Shown here piece after piece: positions 1-7,812 of a DNA stretch of 64,000 nt. The notes beneath the pieces are model-generated. The model made no database searches. It had not been told where the DNA came from and saw only the letters and a list, made by a program, of their open reading frames with translations. Position numbers and translations under genes: made by a program. How positions within the stretch are numbered: position 1 is the stretch's first letter; each line of letters starts with the position of its first letter. The stretch lies in the NCBI RefSeq assembly GCF_001687365.1, contig NZ_LGLV01000009.1, forward strand, positions 62,001 through 126,000, given 5' to 3'. Source of the stretch: Pararhizobium polonicum (GTDB taxonomy: Bacteria; Pseudomonadota; Alphaproteobacteria; Rhizobiales; Rhizobiaceae).

Positions 1-1860
1 AGGCTCTGGGGCTATCTCTGGAGCGAGTGGTTCACCAGTGTCGATCACAAGAAGATCGGCATCATGTATGTCATCCTGGCGCTCGTCATGCTGCTGCGCG
101 GCTTTTCAGACGCGATCATGATGCGCATCCAGCAGGCAATGGCTTTCAACGGCTCCGAAGGCTATCTGCCGCCGCACCATTACGATCAGGTGTTCACAGC
201 CCATGGCGTGATCATGATCTTCTTCATGGCGATGCCCTTCGTCACCGGTCTGATGAATTTCGTGGTGCCGCTGCAGATCGGCGCGCGCGACGTCTCCTTT
301 CCGTTCCTCAACAATTTCTCGTTCTGGATGACGGCGGCCGGCGCCGTGATCATCATGATGTCGCTGTTCGTGGGCGAGTTCGCCCGCACCGGCTGGCTTG
401 CCTATCCGCCGCTGTCGGGCGCCGATTACAGTCCGGGCGTCGGGGTGGATTATTACATCTGGGGTCTGCAGGTGGCCGGCATCGGCACCACGCTCTCGGG
501 CATCAACCTGATCGCCACCATCGTCAAGATGCGCGCGCCGGGCATGACCATGATGAAGATGCCCGTCTTCACCTGGACTTCGCTGTGCACCAACGTTCTG
601 ATCGTTGCGAGCTTTCCGGTTCTGACCGCGACGCTCGCGCTGCTGTCGCTCGACCGCTATGCCGGCACCAACTTCTTCACCAACGATCTCGGCGGCAACC
701 CGATGATGTATGTGAACCTGATCTGGATCTGGGGCCACCCGGAAGTCTACATCCTCGTGCTTCCGGCCTTCGGCATCTTCTCCGAAGTGGTGGCGACCTT
801 CAGCGGCAAGCGTCTCTTCGGTTATGCCTCGATGGTCTATGCGACGGTCGTCATCACCATCCTGTCCTATATCGTCTGGCTGCATCACTTCTTCACCATG
901 GGGTCGGGGGCCAGCGTCAATGCGTTCTTCGGCATCACCACGATGATCATTTCGATCCCGACCGGGGCGAAGATGTTCAACTGGCTCTTCACCATGTATC
1001 GCGGCCGTATCCGCTATGAAGTGCCGATGCTGTGGACGATCGGCTTTATGATCACCTTCGTCATCGGCGGCATGACCGGCGTTCTGCTCGCCGTGCCTCC
1101 GGCAGACTTCGTGCTGCACAACTCGCTGTTCCTGATCGCCCATTTCCACAACGTCATCATCGGCGGCGTGGTCTTCGGTCTGATGGCCGGCGTCACCTAC
1201 TGGTTCCCGAAAGCCTTCGGCTTCAAGCTCGATCCGTTCTGGGGCAAGATGTCTTTCTGGTTCTGGTTCAGCGGCTTCTTCTTTGCCTTCATGCCGCTTT
1301 ATGTCCTCGGCCTGATGGGCGTCACCCGCCGTGTTTCCCAATTCGAGGATCCGTCACTGCAGATCTGGTTCGTCATCGCGGCCTTCGGTGCCTTCCTGAT
1401 CGCGCTCGGTATCCTGTCCTTCCTCATCCAGCTCGTCGTCAGCTTCAAGCGGCGTGCGCAGCTGGCGGACTTTACCGGCGACCCGTGGGATGGCCGGACG
1501 CTGGAATGGTCGACATCGTCACCGCCGCCGGAATACAACTTTGCCTTCACGCCCGTCGTTCATGACCATGATTCCTACTGGGACATGAAGAGCCGCGGCT
1601 ATGTCCGTCCGCTGTCGGGCTTCAAGGCGATCCATATGCCGAAGGGCACGGGCACCGGCGTCATCCTGTCGGGCCTGAGCGTCGCCTTTGCCTTCGCGAT
1701 GATCTGGTACATCTGGTGGCTGGCCGCCCTGTCGCTCGTTGCTATCCTCGTCGTGGCGATCGCCCATACGTTCAACTACAATAGAGACTTCTACATTCCC
1801 GCGAACGAAGTCGTCGAAACGGAAGACAAGCGCACCGAGCTGCTTGCCGGGCAGGTATAA
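1..1860 (+). CDS. cyoB: Cytochrome bo3-type ubiquinol oxidase subunit I (5' end outside window)
   Basis: Subunit I of the heme-copper quinol oxidase: it oxidises ubiquinol, reduces O2 to water and pumps protons in the inner membrane. The frame is open from base 1, so only the C-terminal 619 codons are present; E. coli CyoB has 663 residues, so about 38 are missing. Heme and copper ligands are visible: His68 (HGVIMIFF), the [12 protein letters not shown] segment with the His-Tyr pair, the HH pair in WLHHFFTMG, and HFHNVIIGG. The quinol-site residues Arg33, Asp37 and His60 match E. coli R71, D75 and H98, which separates it from cytochrome c oxidases. It is followed 3 bp later by cyoC in one operon; cyoA would lie upstream of the window. 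Confidence 0.97.
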   Translation, partial: RLWGYLWSEWFTSVDHKKIGIMYVILALVMLLRGFSDAIMMRIQQAMAFNGSEGYLPPHHYDQVFTAHGVIMIFFMAMPFVTGLMNFVVPLQIGARDVSFPFLNNFSFWMTAAGAVIIMMSLFVGEFARTGWLAYPPLSGADYSPGVGVDYYIWGLQVAGIGTTLSGINLIATIVKMRAPGMTMMKMPVFTWTSLCTNVLIVASFPVLTATLALLSLDRYAGTNFFTNDLGGNPMMYVNLIWIWGHPEVYILVLPAFGIFSEVVATFSGKRLFGYASMVYATVVITILSYIVWLHHFFTMGSGASVNAFFGITTMIISIPTGAKMFNWLFTMYRGRIRYEVPMLWTIGFMITFVIGGMTGVLLAVPPADFVLHNSLFLIAHFHNVIIGGVVFGLMAGVTYWFPKAFGFKLDPFWGKMSFWFWFSGFFFAFMPLYVLGLMGVTRRVSQFEDPSLQIWFVIAAFGAFLIALGILSFLIQLVVSFKRRAQLADFTGDPWDGRTLEWSTSSPPPEYNFAFTPVVHDHDSYWDMKSRGYVRPLSGFKAIHMPKGTGTGVILSGLSVAFAFAMIWYIWWLAALSLVAILVVAIAHTFNYNRDFYIPANEVVETEDKRTELLAGQV

Positions 1861-1863
1861 GAC

Positions 1864-2484
1864 ATGAGCGACACCATGATCGACGCGGCCGAAAAACCGC
1901 AATTCCACCTGACGGAAGACCATCATCCGGAAGGCAGCACGATGCTCGGCTTCTGGCTCTACCTGATGAGCGACTGCCTGATCTTCGCCGTGCTTTTTGC
2001 TACCTATGGCGTGCTTGGCCGCAACTATGCCGCCGGCCCTTCGCCTGCGGATTTGTTCGACCTGAAGCTGGTGGCGGTCAACACCGCCATGCTGCTTCTG
2101 TCGTCGATAACCTATGGCTTTGCCATGCTGCAGATGGAACGCAACGCCAAGGCGGAGACGCTGTTCTGGCTGGGGATCACCGGCCTCTTCGGGGCCGTGT
2201 TCATTGCGCTCGAGCTCTATGAATTCGCTCACCTGATCCATGAGGGAGCCGGACCGTCGCGCAGCGCCTTCCTGTCGGCCTTCTTCACGCTGGTCGGCAC
2301 GCACGGCCTGCACGTTACCTTCGGGATCATCTGGCTGGTGACGCTGATGGTGCAGGTGAACAGGCATGGGCTGATCCCGGCAAACCGGCGGCGGCTGATG
2401 TGTCTGTCGATGTTCTGGCACTTTCTCGACGTCATCTGGATCGGCGTCTTTTCGATTGTCTATCTGTTGGGAGTTCTCGGATGA
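1864..2484 (+). CDS. cyoC: Cytochrome bo3 ubiquinol oxidase subunit III
   Basis: Subunit III of the bo3 oxidase, an integral membrane protein that stabilises the complex. It has 206 residues, close to the 204 of E. coli CyoC. It starts with a short hydrophilic N-terminus and then has five predicted membrane segments. The family signature LxLMSDCLIFAxLFATY lies near residues 32-50, and a conserved GTHGLHVTFGIIW stretch near residue 145. It starts 3 bp after cyoB stops and its stop codon overlaps the cyoD start (ATGA), so the two are translationally coupled. Confidence 0.96.
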   Translation: MSDTMIDAAEKPQFHLTEDHHPEGSTMLGFWLYLMSDCLIFAVLFATYGVLGRNYAAGPSPADLFDLKLVAVNTAMLLLSSITYGFAMLQMERNAKAETLFWLGITGLFGAVFIALELYEFAHLIHEGAGPSRSAFLSAFFTLVGTHGLHVTFGIIWLVTLMVQVNRHGLIPANRRRLMCLSMFWHFLDVIWIGVFSIVYLLGVLG

Positions 2485-2882
2485 GTTCGCACGCACCCGC
2501 ACATGAGGATGCCCACGAGGCGCATCACGGGCACAGCCATGGCCATGAGGCCGGCCACGGAAGCCTGAAAAGCTATATGACCGGCTTTGTGCTTTCGATC
2601 ATCCTGACCGCCATTCCCTTCTGGCTGGTAATGGCCGGGGTGTTTGACAGCCGCGCGATAACGGCCGTGGTCGTGATTGCGTTCGGCGCCATCCAGATGG
2701 TGGTTCATATGATCTACTTCCTTCATATGAACACCAAATCGGAGGGCGGCTGGACGATGATGGCCTTGATCTTCACCATTGTCATTGTTGCCATCGCTCT
2801 GTCCGGTTCCTTCTGGGTCATGCATCATCTGAACACCAACATGATGACGATGAGCCCGGAAATGATGAAGAACATGCCGTGA
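2481..2882 (+). CDS. cyoD: Cytochrome bo3 ubiquinol oxidase subunit IV
   Basis: Small subunit IV of the quinol oxidase, 133 residues, with three hydrophobic helices. The start at 2481 overlaps the cyoC stop by 4 bp, which fits coupling; an upstream in-frame start at 2400 would sit inside cyoC and is rejected. The conserved HMIYFLHM motif of the CyoD/prokaryotic cytochrome oxidase IV family is present. The first 27 residues are unusually rich in His, and this tail is not part of the membrane core; it could bind metal, but that is inference only. Confidence 0.94.
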   Translation: MSSHAPAHEDAHEAHHGHSHGHEAGHGSLKSYMTGFVLSIILTAIPFWLVMAGVFDSRAITAVVVIAFGAIQMVVHMIYFLHMNTKSEGGWTMMALIFTIVIVAIALSGSFWVMHHLNTNMMTMSPEMMKNMP

Positions 2883-2928
2883 CGGGCAGGGCAGGTGTCC
2901 GGCCTGCCGGCCGCGACGGGTTCAGCGA

Positions 2929-3672
2929 ATGAGCAGGCAGGATCAGGTACAATCCCGGCATCGGCGCTCGCCGTTTACCCTTGCGGTTTTCGGCGGGCTG
3001 CTACTGCTTGTGGTTGCGGGCTTTACCGCGTTGGGGATCTGGCAGCTTGAGCGCTTGTCGTGGAAGCGCGATCTGATCGCCCGCGTCGATGCGCGCGTGC
3101 ATGCGGCGCCGGTGCCGGCGCCCGCGCGTTCCGAATGGCAAGATATCAACGCTGCGGCTGACGAGTACCGGCGGATCACCGTCAGCGGTTCGTTCCGCAA
3201 TGATGGGGAAACCCTGGTCGGTGCCTCGACGGAGCTTGGCGCAGGGTTCTGGGTGATGACACCTCTGGTTGTTGCGGATGGTGCCACGGTCTTCGTCAAT
3301 CGCGGCTTCGTTCCCAGCGACAAACGCGATCCGCAGAAGCGGCCCGGCAGTCAGACGGACGGGACCGTAAGCGTCACCGGGCTGATGCGCATGACCGAGC
3401 CCAAGGGCTCTCTTCTGCAATCGAACGATCCGTCTGCCGGCCGCTGGTATTCCCGCGACGTCGCGGCCATGGCTGAGAGCCTGGGCATGAAGGATGTGGC
3501 CCCCTACTTCATTGACGCGGAAGCGAGCCCCGTTTCCAGCCAGTTGCCGGTTGGCGGATTGACGAAGATCGTGTTTCCCAACAACCACCTCGTCTACGCG
3601 ATCACCTGGTTCGCCTTGGCCCTGATGACCATTGCCTGTTGCGTCATCGCGATCCGCCACGAACGGGCATGA
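2929..3672 (+). CDS. SURF1-family oxidase assembly protein
   Basis: 247-residue SURF1/Shy1-family protein with two transmembrane helices (about residues 17-40 and 222-241) flanking a periplasmic domain. It carries the family motifs GIWQLERLSWK after the first helix, FVNRGFVP in the middle and NNHLVYAITWF before the second helix. SURF1 proteins help insert heme into terminal oxidases. Its position 46 bp after cyoD suggests it serves this quinol oxidase rather than a cytochrome c oxidase. A GTG/ATG choice does not arise: ATG at 2929 is the only reasonable start. Confidence 0.93.
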   Translation: MSRQDQVQSRHRRSPFTLAVFGGLLLLVVAGFTALGIWQLERLSWKRDLIARVDARVHAAPVPAPARSEWQDINAAADEYRRITVSGSFRNDGETLVGASTELGAGFWVMTPLVVADGATVFVNRGFVPSDKRDPQKRPGSQTDGTVSVTGLMRMTEPKGSLLQSNDPSAGRWYSRDVAAMAESLGMKDVAPYFIDAEASPVSSQLPVGGLTKIVFPNNHLVYAITWFALALMTIACCVIAIRHERA

Positions 3673-3701
3673 GGCCGATCAGCCGTGTTGACAGTGTATC
3701 T

Positions 3702-3734
3702 CTGCGGCTGCCGGCCTGTGTCCGGCAGCCGCAG
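3702..3734. terminator. Hairpin between convergent SURF1 and rtcB genes
   Basis: Perfect 13-bp inverted repeat (CTGCGGCTGCCGG at 3702-3714, its complement at 3722-3734) with a 7-nt loop, placed between the stop codons of two convergent genes. It probably ends or protects both transcripts. There is no run of T on either side, so it is not a textbook intrinsic terminator. Confidence 0.6.
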
Positions 3735-3752
3735 GGCTGATTGCGCATACAG

Positions 3753-5174
3753 TCAGCGCTGCTCCCGTTTGCGACGCCAGGGAGCGTTCTTCTGCCAGTC
3801 ACCGGCCATGATGCTCCCGTAGGGGATCACCTCGTCAATGATTTCGGCAAGGCCGTAATGTTCGATCTGGGACCGGACGTTGGCGGCGTTCTTGTAGGCG
3901 CTCGGCAGCTCCGAAATATCGGGGATGCCGGAGAAGAAACGGGCGTCGAGACCCGACGTCTCCCTCTCCATGACAGCCGCGATGTTGTTCGGGCTCAGAC
4001 CTCGGCTATCGGCTCCGAATTCCTCGCCGAGGCGGCGCATATGTGCCGTTCGCGAGAAATTGCGCCCCGCGCCATGCGGCGAGAAGCCGAGACCGTGGGC
4101 CGCGTTCGAGCCGCGCACGATCAGGATCGGTTCCGCCATGTTGAGCGGAATGATCGTCAGATCGGTCGCGTCTTCAGCCCAGTCGTCGAAGGCCGGCGTT
4201 GCACCCTTGCCATGGTAGAACAGGCCGTCGGACTTGCGGAAAACGAAGTTGTGCTCGTTCCAGAAACGGTCGCTCACCTTCGCCGCCAGTTTCTCCGCCG
4301 TCATGTCATGAATGGCGTAGTGGTTTTCCTTCGTCCACTGGCGGATCGTCTGCAGCGCCGACCAGTACATGTCTCCTTCTTCGCTGTCGGCCGGAATCCA
4401 GGCATTCTCGCGGTGTGTTTCTGGCGAAAGCTCCTCGCGGAACCTGTTGGCGATCTTCATGCCCCGATCGTAGAGCCGCGCACCGGGGGCACGCGATCCG
4501 TGATGGGTGACGAGCGCCGTCTCGCCGGTCGATTTCATCTGCCCGACATAGGCGAAATGATTGCCGTCGCCCTGCGTGGCGAAATGATCGATGCCGACGC
4601 TGATAATCTCCTTCAGCAGCGGGTTTTCCCGGAACGCCGCCAAGGTCGCTTCGGAAGGCTTGATCTGCGCGCCGCGCGGACGTCCGCCCGGGCCGAAATG
4701 CGTCACCGCATGCACGGCATCGAGCAATGCCTTCGGCTCTACGCCCGGGAAGATCGAGATCGCCATCGAGCAGCAGATATCGGCCGAATGCATGCCGGGA
4801 TGGATCGCCTCCGATGCCACCACGCCGCCGACCGGGATCGTGCCGACCGGCCCGGACGGGCAGGCGTCGGGCATGATCGCGGCTGCGCGAACGACCGGCG
4901 TGCGGGCAAGCTCGCGCATCGTGGCGCTCACCTTTTCGATATTGTCCTGTTCGAAAGCGTCTTCGGCGCGGATGTTCATGTGGATCAGCACGTCGTTCGG
5001 CGCCTTCAGCGGCAGGGTCGGGCCCGGCTGATAGCCGCGAGCGACCGCCAGCGCATCGGTCGTCGAACCGCCGTCGCTCAGCACCCGGTTGGCCGCTTCC
5101 AGCGCATCGCGAAACCACTTGCCCTGGCTCATGCCGGCATCGATCAAATCCTGTCCGCTCATTACCTCTGTCAT
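3753..5174 (-). CDS. rtcB: RNA-splicing ligase of the RtcB family
   Basis: RtcB joins RNA 2',3'-cyclic phosphate or 3'-phosphate ends to 5'-OH ends using GTP and Mn2+. Metal and nucleotide motifs are visible: HPGMHSADICCSM (Asp132 and Cys135 match the DxxC metal pair), GDGNHF, HHGSR, and HGAGRNFSRTAH with the histidine that takes the GMP. It has 473 residues, longer than E. coli RtcB (408), and resembles the longer RtcB subgroup. ATG at 5174 is chosen; the frame is open further upstream only through the Y RNA region, where no gene-like sequence is seen. ATG 5162 is an alternative. It lies downstream of rsr and six Y RNA-like units on the same strand, the layout of RtcR-controlled RNA repair operons. 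rtcA is absent here. Confidence 0.93.
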   Translation of the reverse strand: MTEVMSGQDLIDAGMSQGKWFRDALEAANRVLSDGGSTTDALAVARGYQPGPTLPLKAPNDVLIHMNIRAEDAFEQDNIEKVSATMRELARTPVVRAAAIMPDACPSGPVGTIPVGGVVASEAIHPGMHSADICCSMAISIFPGVEPKALLDAVHAVTHFGPGGRPRGAQIKPSEATLAAFRENPLLKEIISVGIDHFATQGDGNHFAYVGQMKSTGETALVTHHGSRAPGARLYDRGMKIANRFREELSPETHRENAWIPADSEEGDMYWSALQTIRQWTKENHYAIHDMTAEKLAAKVSDRFWNEHNFVFRKSDGLFYHGKGATPAFDDWAEDATDLTIIPLNMAEPILIVRGSNAAHGLGFSPHGAGRNFSRTAHMRRLGEEFGADSRGLSPNNIAAVMERETSGLDARFFSGIPDISELPSAYKNAANVRSQIEHYGLAEIIDEVIPYGSIMAGDWQKNAPWRRKREQR

Positions 5175-5226
5175 TGTCTTTTCTGCGTCTGCAGTCCTTC
5201 TGGTTCCGTTTCGTTTCGTCACACCG

Positions 5227-5325
5227 CCTGGGCGACAAGCATGTGCCGGAGATCTCGCTTGCCGCACGCATTCCATGATCATGGCGCGATGCGGCCCCTG
5301 TAGTCTCCGGCGGCATTCGCCCAGG
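5227..5325 (-). ncRNA. Y RNA-like unit F (no tRNA-like cap)
   Basis: Last unit before rtcB. On the minus strand CCTGGGCGA (5325-5317) pairs perfectly with TCGCCCAGG (5235-5227). The Ro-binding motif GGCGAATG overlaps the 5' arm. An upper stem GCCGGAGA/TCTCCGGC (8 bp) follows after an internal loop. Above it there is no T arm. Instead a hairpin GCCGCA/TGCGGC encloses the palindrome CCATGATCATGG. It keeps the Ro-binding base while the tRNA mimic has been replaced. Confidence 0.6.
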
Positions 5326-5338
5326 GTTCTTTCATGAT

Positions 5339-5478
5339 CCCGGCGACGAGCTTTGGCAGGACGGTTTTCTGAGCTACGCGTTTCCTTTCGAAAACACGGG
5401 ATGGATCGAACATCCGACCTGCCCGCCGGAAGTCCGGAGAGCCGCTCTATCCCTGTAGTCCTGCCGGCATTCGCCGGG
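5339..5478 (-). ncRNA. Y RNA-like unit E (permuted tRNA-like cap)
   Basis: Base stem CCCGGCGA/TCGCCGGG (8 bp, 5478-5471 with 5346-5339) contains the motif GGCGAATG. The upper stem GGCAGGAC/GTCCTGCC is a perfect 8 bp. The cap has a variable-arm hairpin CCGGA/TCCGG, a T arm GGATG-TTCGATC-CATCC, and an acceptor-like hairpin CGTGTTT/AAACGCG closed by 8 nt. A D-arm remnant TAGCTCAG follows. The 3' tRNA half thus precedes the 5' half, as in bacterial YrlA RNAs. Confidence 0.75.
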
Positions 5479-5486
5479 GTCGTTCT

Positions 5487-5620
5487 TTGCAGCGGCGACG
5501 AGGATGGATGAAACCAGGATGGCCCCGCTCGTGCCAGAGAGCGTATGCGAAGGAGGAGTCGAACCTGCCAGACCATCCAACGGTTGGTGCTGTAGTTCCG
5601 CCCGGCATTCGCCGCTGCAA
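5487..5620 (-). ncRNA. Y RNA-like unit D
   Basis: Base stem TTGCAGCGGCGA (5620-5609) pairs over a perfect 12 bp with TCGCCGCTGCAA (5498-5487) and holds the motif GGCGAATG. The shared segment GGAACTACAG follows. The cap has a variable-arm hairpin CCAAC/GTTGG, a T-like arm around GGTTCGACTCC with one mismatch, and a D-arm-like stem TGGC/GCCA. The acceptor hairpin is degenerate. Strand and order match the other units. Confidence 0.7.
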
Positions 5621-5631
5621 GTCTGCAATAG

Positions 5632-5743
5632 GCAATCAACCGGAAATTTCCCGCCGGTTCTCCACAGTGGGAGGTGACGACGGAGCAGGCTTCGAACCTG
5701 CAACTCCATTCGCGGAGCACCAGTATCGTTTCCGACCGTTTGC
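5632..5743 (-). ncRNA. Y RNA-like unit C (degenerate motif, class II-like variable arm)
   Basis: Outer pairing GCAA/TTGC and an upper stem CGGTCGGAAA/TTTCCGGTTG (10 bp with G-U pairs) close the unit. The cap contains a variable-arm hairpin CTCC-GCGAAT-GGAG, a perfect T arm GCAGG-TTCGAAG-CCTGC and a seven-base acceptor-like pairing TCCGTCG/CGGCGGG. The Ro-binding motif at the base is not intact (CCCGAAAG instead of GNCGAANG), so this unit may bind Rsr weakly or serve another role. Confidence 0.55.
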
Positions 5744-5753
5744 TTCTTTCGGG

Positions 5754-5861
5754 CATGGCGACCAGTTTCAAGGAAACACCCGCTACCAGAATGGGAACGT
5801 GACTTCCCCTGTGGGATTCGAACCCACCGCGGCCGATGTAGTTTCCTTTGCATTCGCCATG
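5754..5861 (-). ncRNA. Y RNA-like unit B (permuted tRNA-like cap)
   Basis: Base stem CATGGCGA/TCGCCATG is a perfect 8 bp (5861-5854 with 5761-5754), with GGCGAATG in the 5' arm. After an internal loop the stem AAGGAAAC/GTTTCCTT (8 bp) follows. The cap has a perfect T arm GTGGG-TTCGAAT-CCCAC and an acceptor-like hairpin AGGGGAA/TTCCCAT (6 of 7 pairs) with a 6-nt loop. The D arm is degenerate. It starts 15 nt after unit A ends; the linker repeats the motif GACGAATG. Confidence 0.75.
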
Positions 5862-5876
5862 TCATTCGTCCGCGAC

Positions 5877-5999
5877 GACGAGGGTTTTTGGAAACATTCC
5901 TGCTCTACCGACTGAGCTACGGGTCCATAGTATGGCGGACCCGGCGGGATTCGAACCCGCGACACGGAAGTGTGAACTGTAGTTTCCAAAGCATTCGTC
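5877..5999 (-). ncRNA. Y RNA-like unit A (best tRNA mimic, permuted)
   Basis: First unit after rsr. Base stem GACGA/TCGTC with motif GACGAATG, internal loop, then stem TTTGGAAAC/GTTTCCAAA (9 bp). The cap is a nearly complete tRNA in permuted order: variable-arm hairpin ACAC/GTGT, T arm GCGGG-TTCGAAT-CCCGC, 3' acceptor strand CGGGTCC with GCCA, a short linker, 5' acceptor strand GGACCCG (7 of 7 pairs), then a D arm GCTC-AGTCGGTA-GAGC. A genuine tRNA would have the halves in the opposite order, so this is read as a YrlA-type Y RNA, not a tRNA gene. Confidence 0.8.
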
Positions 6000-6044
6000 A
6001 CGGTCCCCGCGCCGTTCACGGCGGTGCGGGTATTGCTTTCTGTC

Positions 6045-7601
6045 TCAGAGTTCGATCGTCTCGATGGTTTTCACCCAGCCGTTCGCTCCGCTCGTGTTGG
6101 CCGCAAACGCTGTGATCACGCCATAGACGGCATCCGAGAAGCCGCCGATGTTGAGCACATCATCCCGCGTCGGCGCCTGCGTGGTGCCATAGGGCTGGAT
6201 GTCGAGGCAAACCAGCTTTGCAGCCGGGTTGCCCCGCTTGATCCGTGCCCATTCCGTCATCACAGCCGTCGGCTGGCCACTCTTGCCCGCATCCATCCAG
6301 GACTGGTTGTCCGAGATGAACACGACGAGATCGACCTTGGCCTTCTCGTTTGCGAGCTTGCGCAGCGGCGCAGAGCAGTTGGTTCCACCGCCGCCGACCG
6401 CAGCCAGCTTGGCGGCATTGGTCATCACCGAATCCCGCCGGTTGAGCTTGACGTTCACCACGTCATTCTCGAACGGCAGTACCCGCGCCTTCGGGTTGCG
6501 CTGCAGGAACGCCGCGGTCATAAGACCGGCGACATCGATGCAACGAACCGAGGACGTTGCCCCCTTGCGGTATCCGGTCACGGGCGAACCCATGGAGCCG
6601 GAAACATCGGGGCAGAGCACCACATTGCCGGCAAGCGACGGCACATTGGCAATGGCGACATCCATCGCGTCCTGCAACGCATCGCGCACGACATCCGGAA
6701 CCTGGCCGTCGACCATCTTCCACGCCATCATCAGCTGATAGGGGAAGACCTTGGCCTTGCGGACTTCGTCCGGATCGGCCAGCCGCGCAGCCAGCGTTTC
6801 GGCGAATCCCTCGACCTCGAACACGCCGTTGCGTGCGAAGGTGTTGAGGTTCTGCCGCACCATCTGCCAGCTGCCCTTTTCGGCGATCTCGACCCAGTGC
6901 TCCCGCGTCAGCGGCAGCGAGGTCAGCATCTGGAACGGCACGTCGGGCACGGGCAGCGTCTGGTCGCGCCGGAAGGCTTCCAGCGCCTTGACGAGGTCCG
7001 GCAGCGCCGCATAGGCGTGCGGCTTGCCGATCGCCCAGGCGTAGAGCGCCTTGCGTTCTTCCGACGCTGGCTTCGGATGCACCATGCGGATCACGTCGGC
7101 GAGCGACGGGTCGTTGCCGACCATTGCACGCAGGATCTGCTCGGTGCTTGCCCGTTCGAACCACGCCTGTACCAGCTTCTTCGGCCGTGTGCCGAGCGAC
7201 TTGCGCCCTGTCGCACCCGACCGCATCACCTGGACGAAGCCGCGCAGCATCTTGCCGCTCTTGACCACACGCGGAAACGCACGGGCGAACGCCTCGCTCT
7301 GAAGGCCGGAAAGCACCGCTAGCAGCGTCACCGGCATGTCCTTCATATGGCCCTTCTCGGCGGCATGGACGGCCACCTTGGCCAGGAACTCTGGCTCGAC
7401 CTGAAGCGCAAGCGCCTTGACCGCTTCCAGCTGATCGGCACCATCCGCATAGAAGGTTCCGTTGAACGTGCCGGTCACGGCATACTGCGCCAGGGCTTCG
7501 CGCGGCGTCAGGATATAAGCCGGCGCTTCTGCGTGGTTTTTCGTGTCCGTGCCCGGAAGCAATTTTCCGAGGTAGGTTTTGAAGATCGCCTTGTTGACCA
7601 T
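6045..7601 (-). CDS. rsr: Ro60/TROVE domain protein (Rsr), Y RNA-binding
   Basis: Bacterial orthologue of the Ro60 autoantigen: a ring of HEAT-like repeats (TROVE domain) that holds misfolded RNA ends and Y RNA, followed by a von Willebrand A fold. The 518-residue product shows the TROVE N-terminus with NGTFYADGADQLE and the VWA metal site DVSGSMGS, then GGGGTN and a later ISDNQSW. ATG 7601 has the ribosome site AGAGGTG; the frame upstream is open but contains the promoter. Six Y RNA-like units follow on the same strand and then rtcB, so ligand and protein are co-transcribed. Expression should depend on sigma-54 and RtcR. Confidence 0.93.
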   Translation of the reverse strand: MVNKAIFKTYLGKLLPGTDTKNHAEAPAYILTPREALAQYAVTGTFNGTFYADGADQLEAVKALALQVEPEFLAKVAVHAAEKGHMKDMPVTLLAVLSGLQSEAFARAFPRVVKSGKMLRGFVQVMRSGATGRKSLGTRPKKLVQAWFERASTEQILRAMVGNDPSLADVIRMVHPKPASEERKALYAWAIGKPHAYAALPDLVKALEAFRRDQTLPVPDVPFQMLTSLPLTREHWVEIAEKGSWQMVRQNLNTFARNGVFEVEGFAETLAARLADPDEVRKAKVFPYQLMMAWKMVDGQVPDVVRDALQDAMDVAIANVPSLAGNVVLCPDVSGSMGSPVTGYRKGATSSVRCIDVAGLMTAAFLQRNPKARVLPFENDVVNVKLNRRDSVMTNAAKLAAVGGGGTNCSAPLRKLANEKAKVDLVVFISDNQSWMDAGKSGQPTAVMTEWARIKRGNPAAKLVCLDIQPYGTTQAPTRDDVLNIGGFSDAVYGVITAFAANTSGANGWVKTIETIEL

Positions 7602-7637
7602 GACAGCACCTCTTTGGTTGGGTTCATGCCAGATACA

Positions 7638-7655
7638 TTTCAAGACGCGTGCCAG
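7638..7655 (-). promoter_or_regulatory. Sigma-54 (RpoN) promoter of the rsr-yrl-rtcB operon
   Basis: Minus-strand CTGGCACGCGTCTTGAAA matches the -24/-12 consensus TGGCACG-N4-TTGC, with GG and GA in the invariant places (consensus GC). The start of transcription would fall near 7627, about 25 nt before the rsr ATG. The AT-rich 140 bp between it and rtcR is where RtcR enhancer binding is expected. Confidence 0.8.
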
Positions 7656-7812
7656 TTTGACGAAACGACGCCTGATCCCGAAAATATTCTTGTATCTATC
7701 TGTTTTACAACGAGAAAAATTATTGATCAAAAGAGGTTGCCGAGAATTGTCTTGTCCCGGAATGTCAAATATTATATCGAAAATTATCGTATTTTATAAA
7801 ATTGGATAAATC

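Noticed and set aside
106-1341. Long open frame antisense to cyoB (411 codons)
   Set aside because: A shadow of a conserved gene in GC-rich DNA; His/Arg/Asp-rich composition and no family.
3741-5303. 520-codon plus-strand frame opposite rtcB
   Set aside because: Antisense shadow; the opposite strand carries all RtcB catalytic motifs.
5175-5771. N-terminal extension of RtcB in the same open frame
   Set aside because: It runs through the structured RNA units, lacks a ribosome site and has no RtcB-like sequence.
5933-6006. Possible ordinary tRNA gene, given the T arm and an encoded CCA
   Set aside because: The 5' half before it has no D arm or anticodon arm, and the matching acceptor strand lies downstream, so the permuted Y RNA reading fits better.
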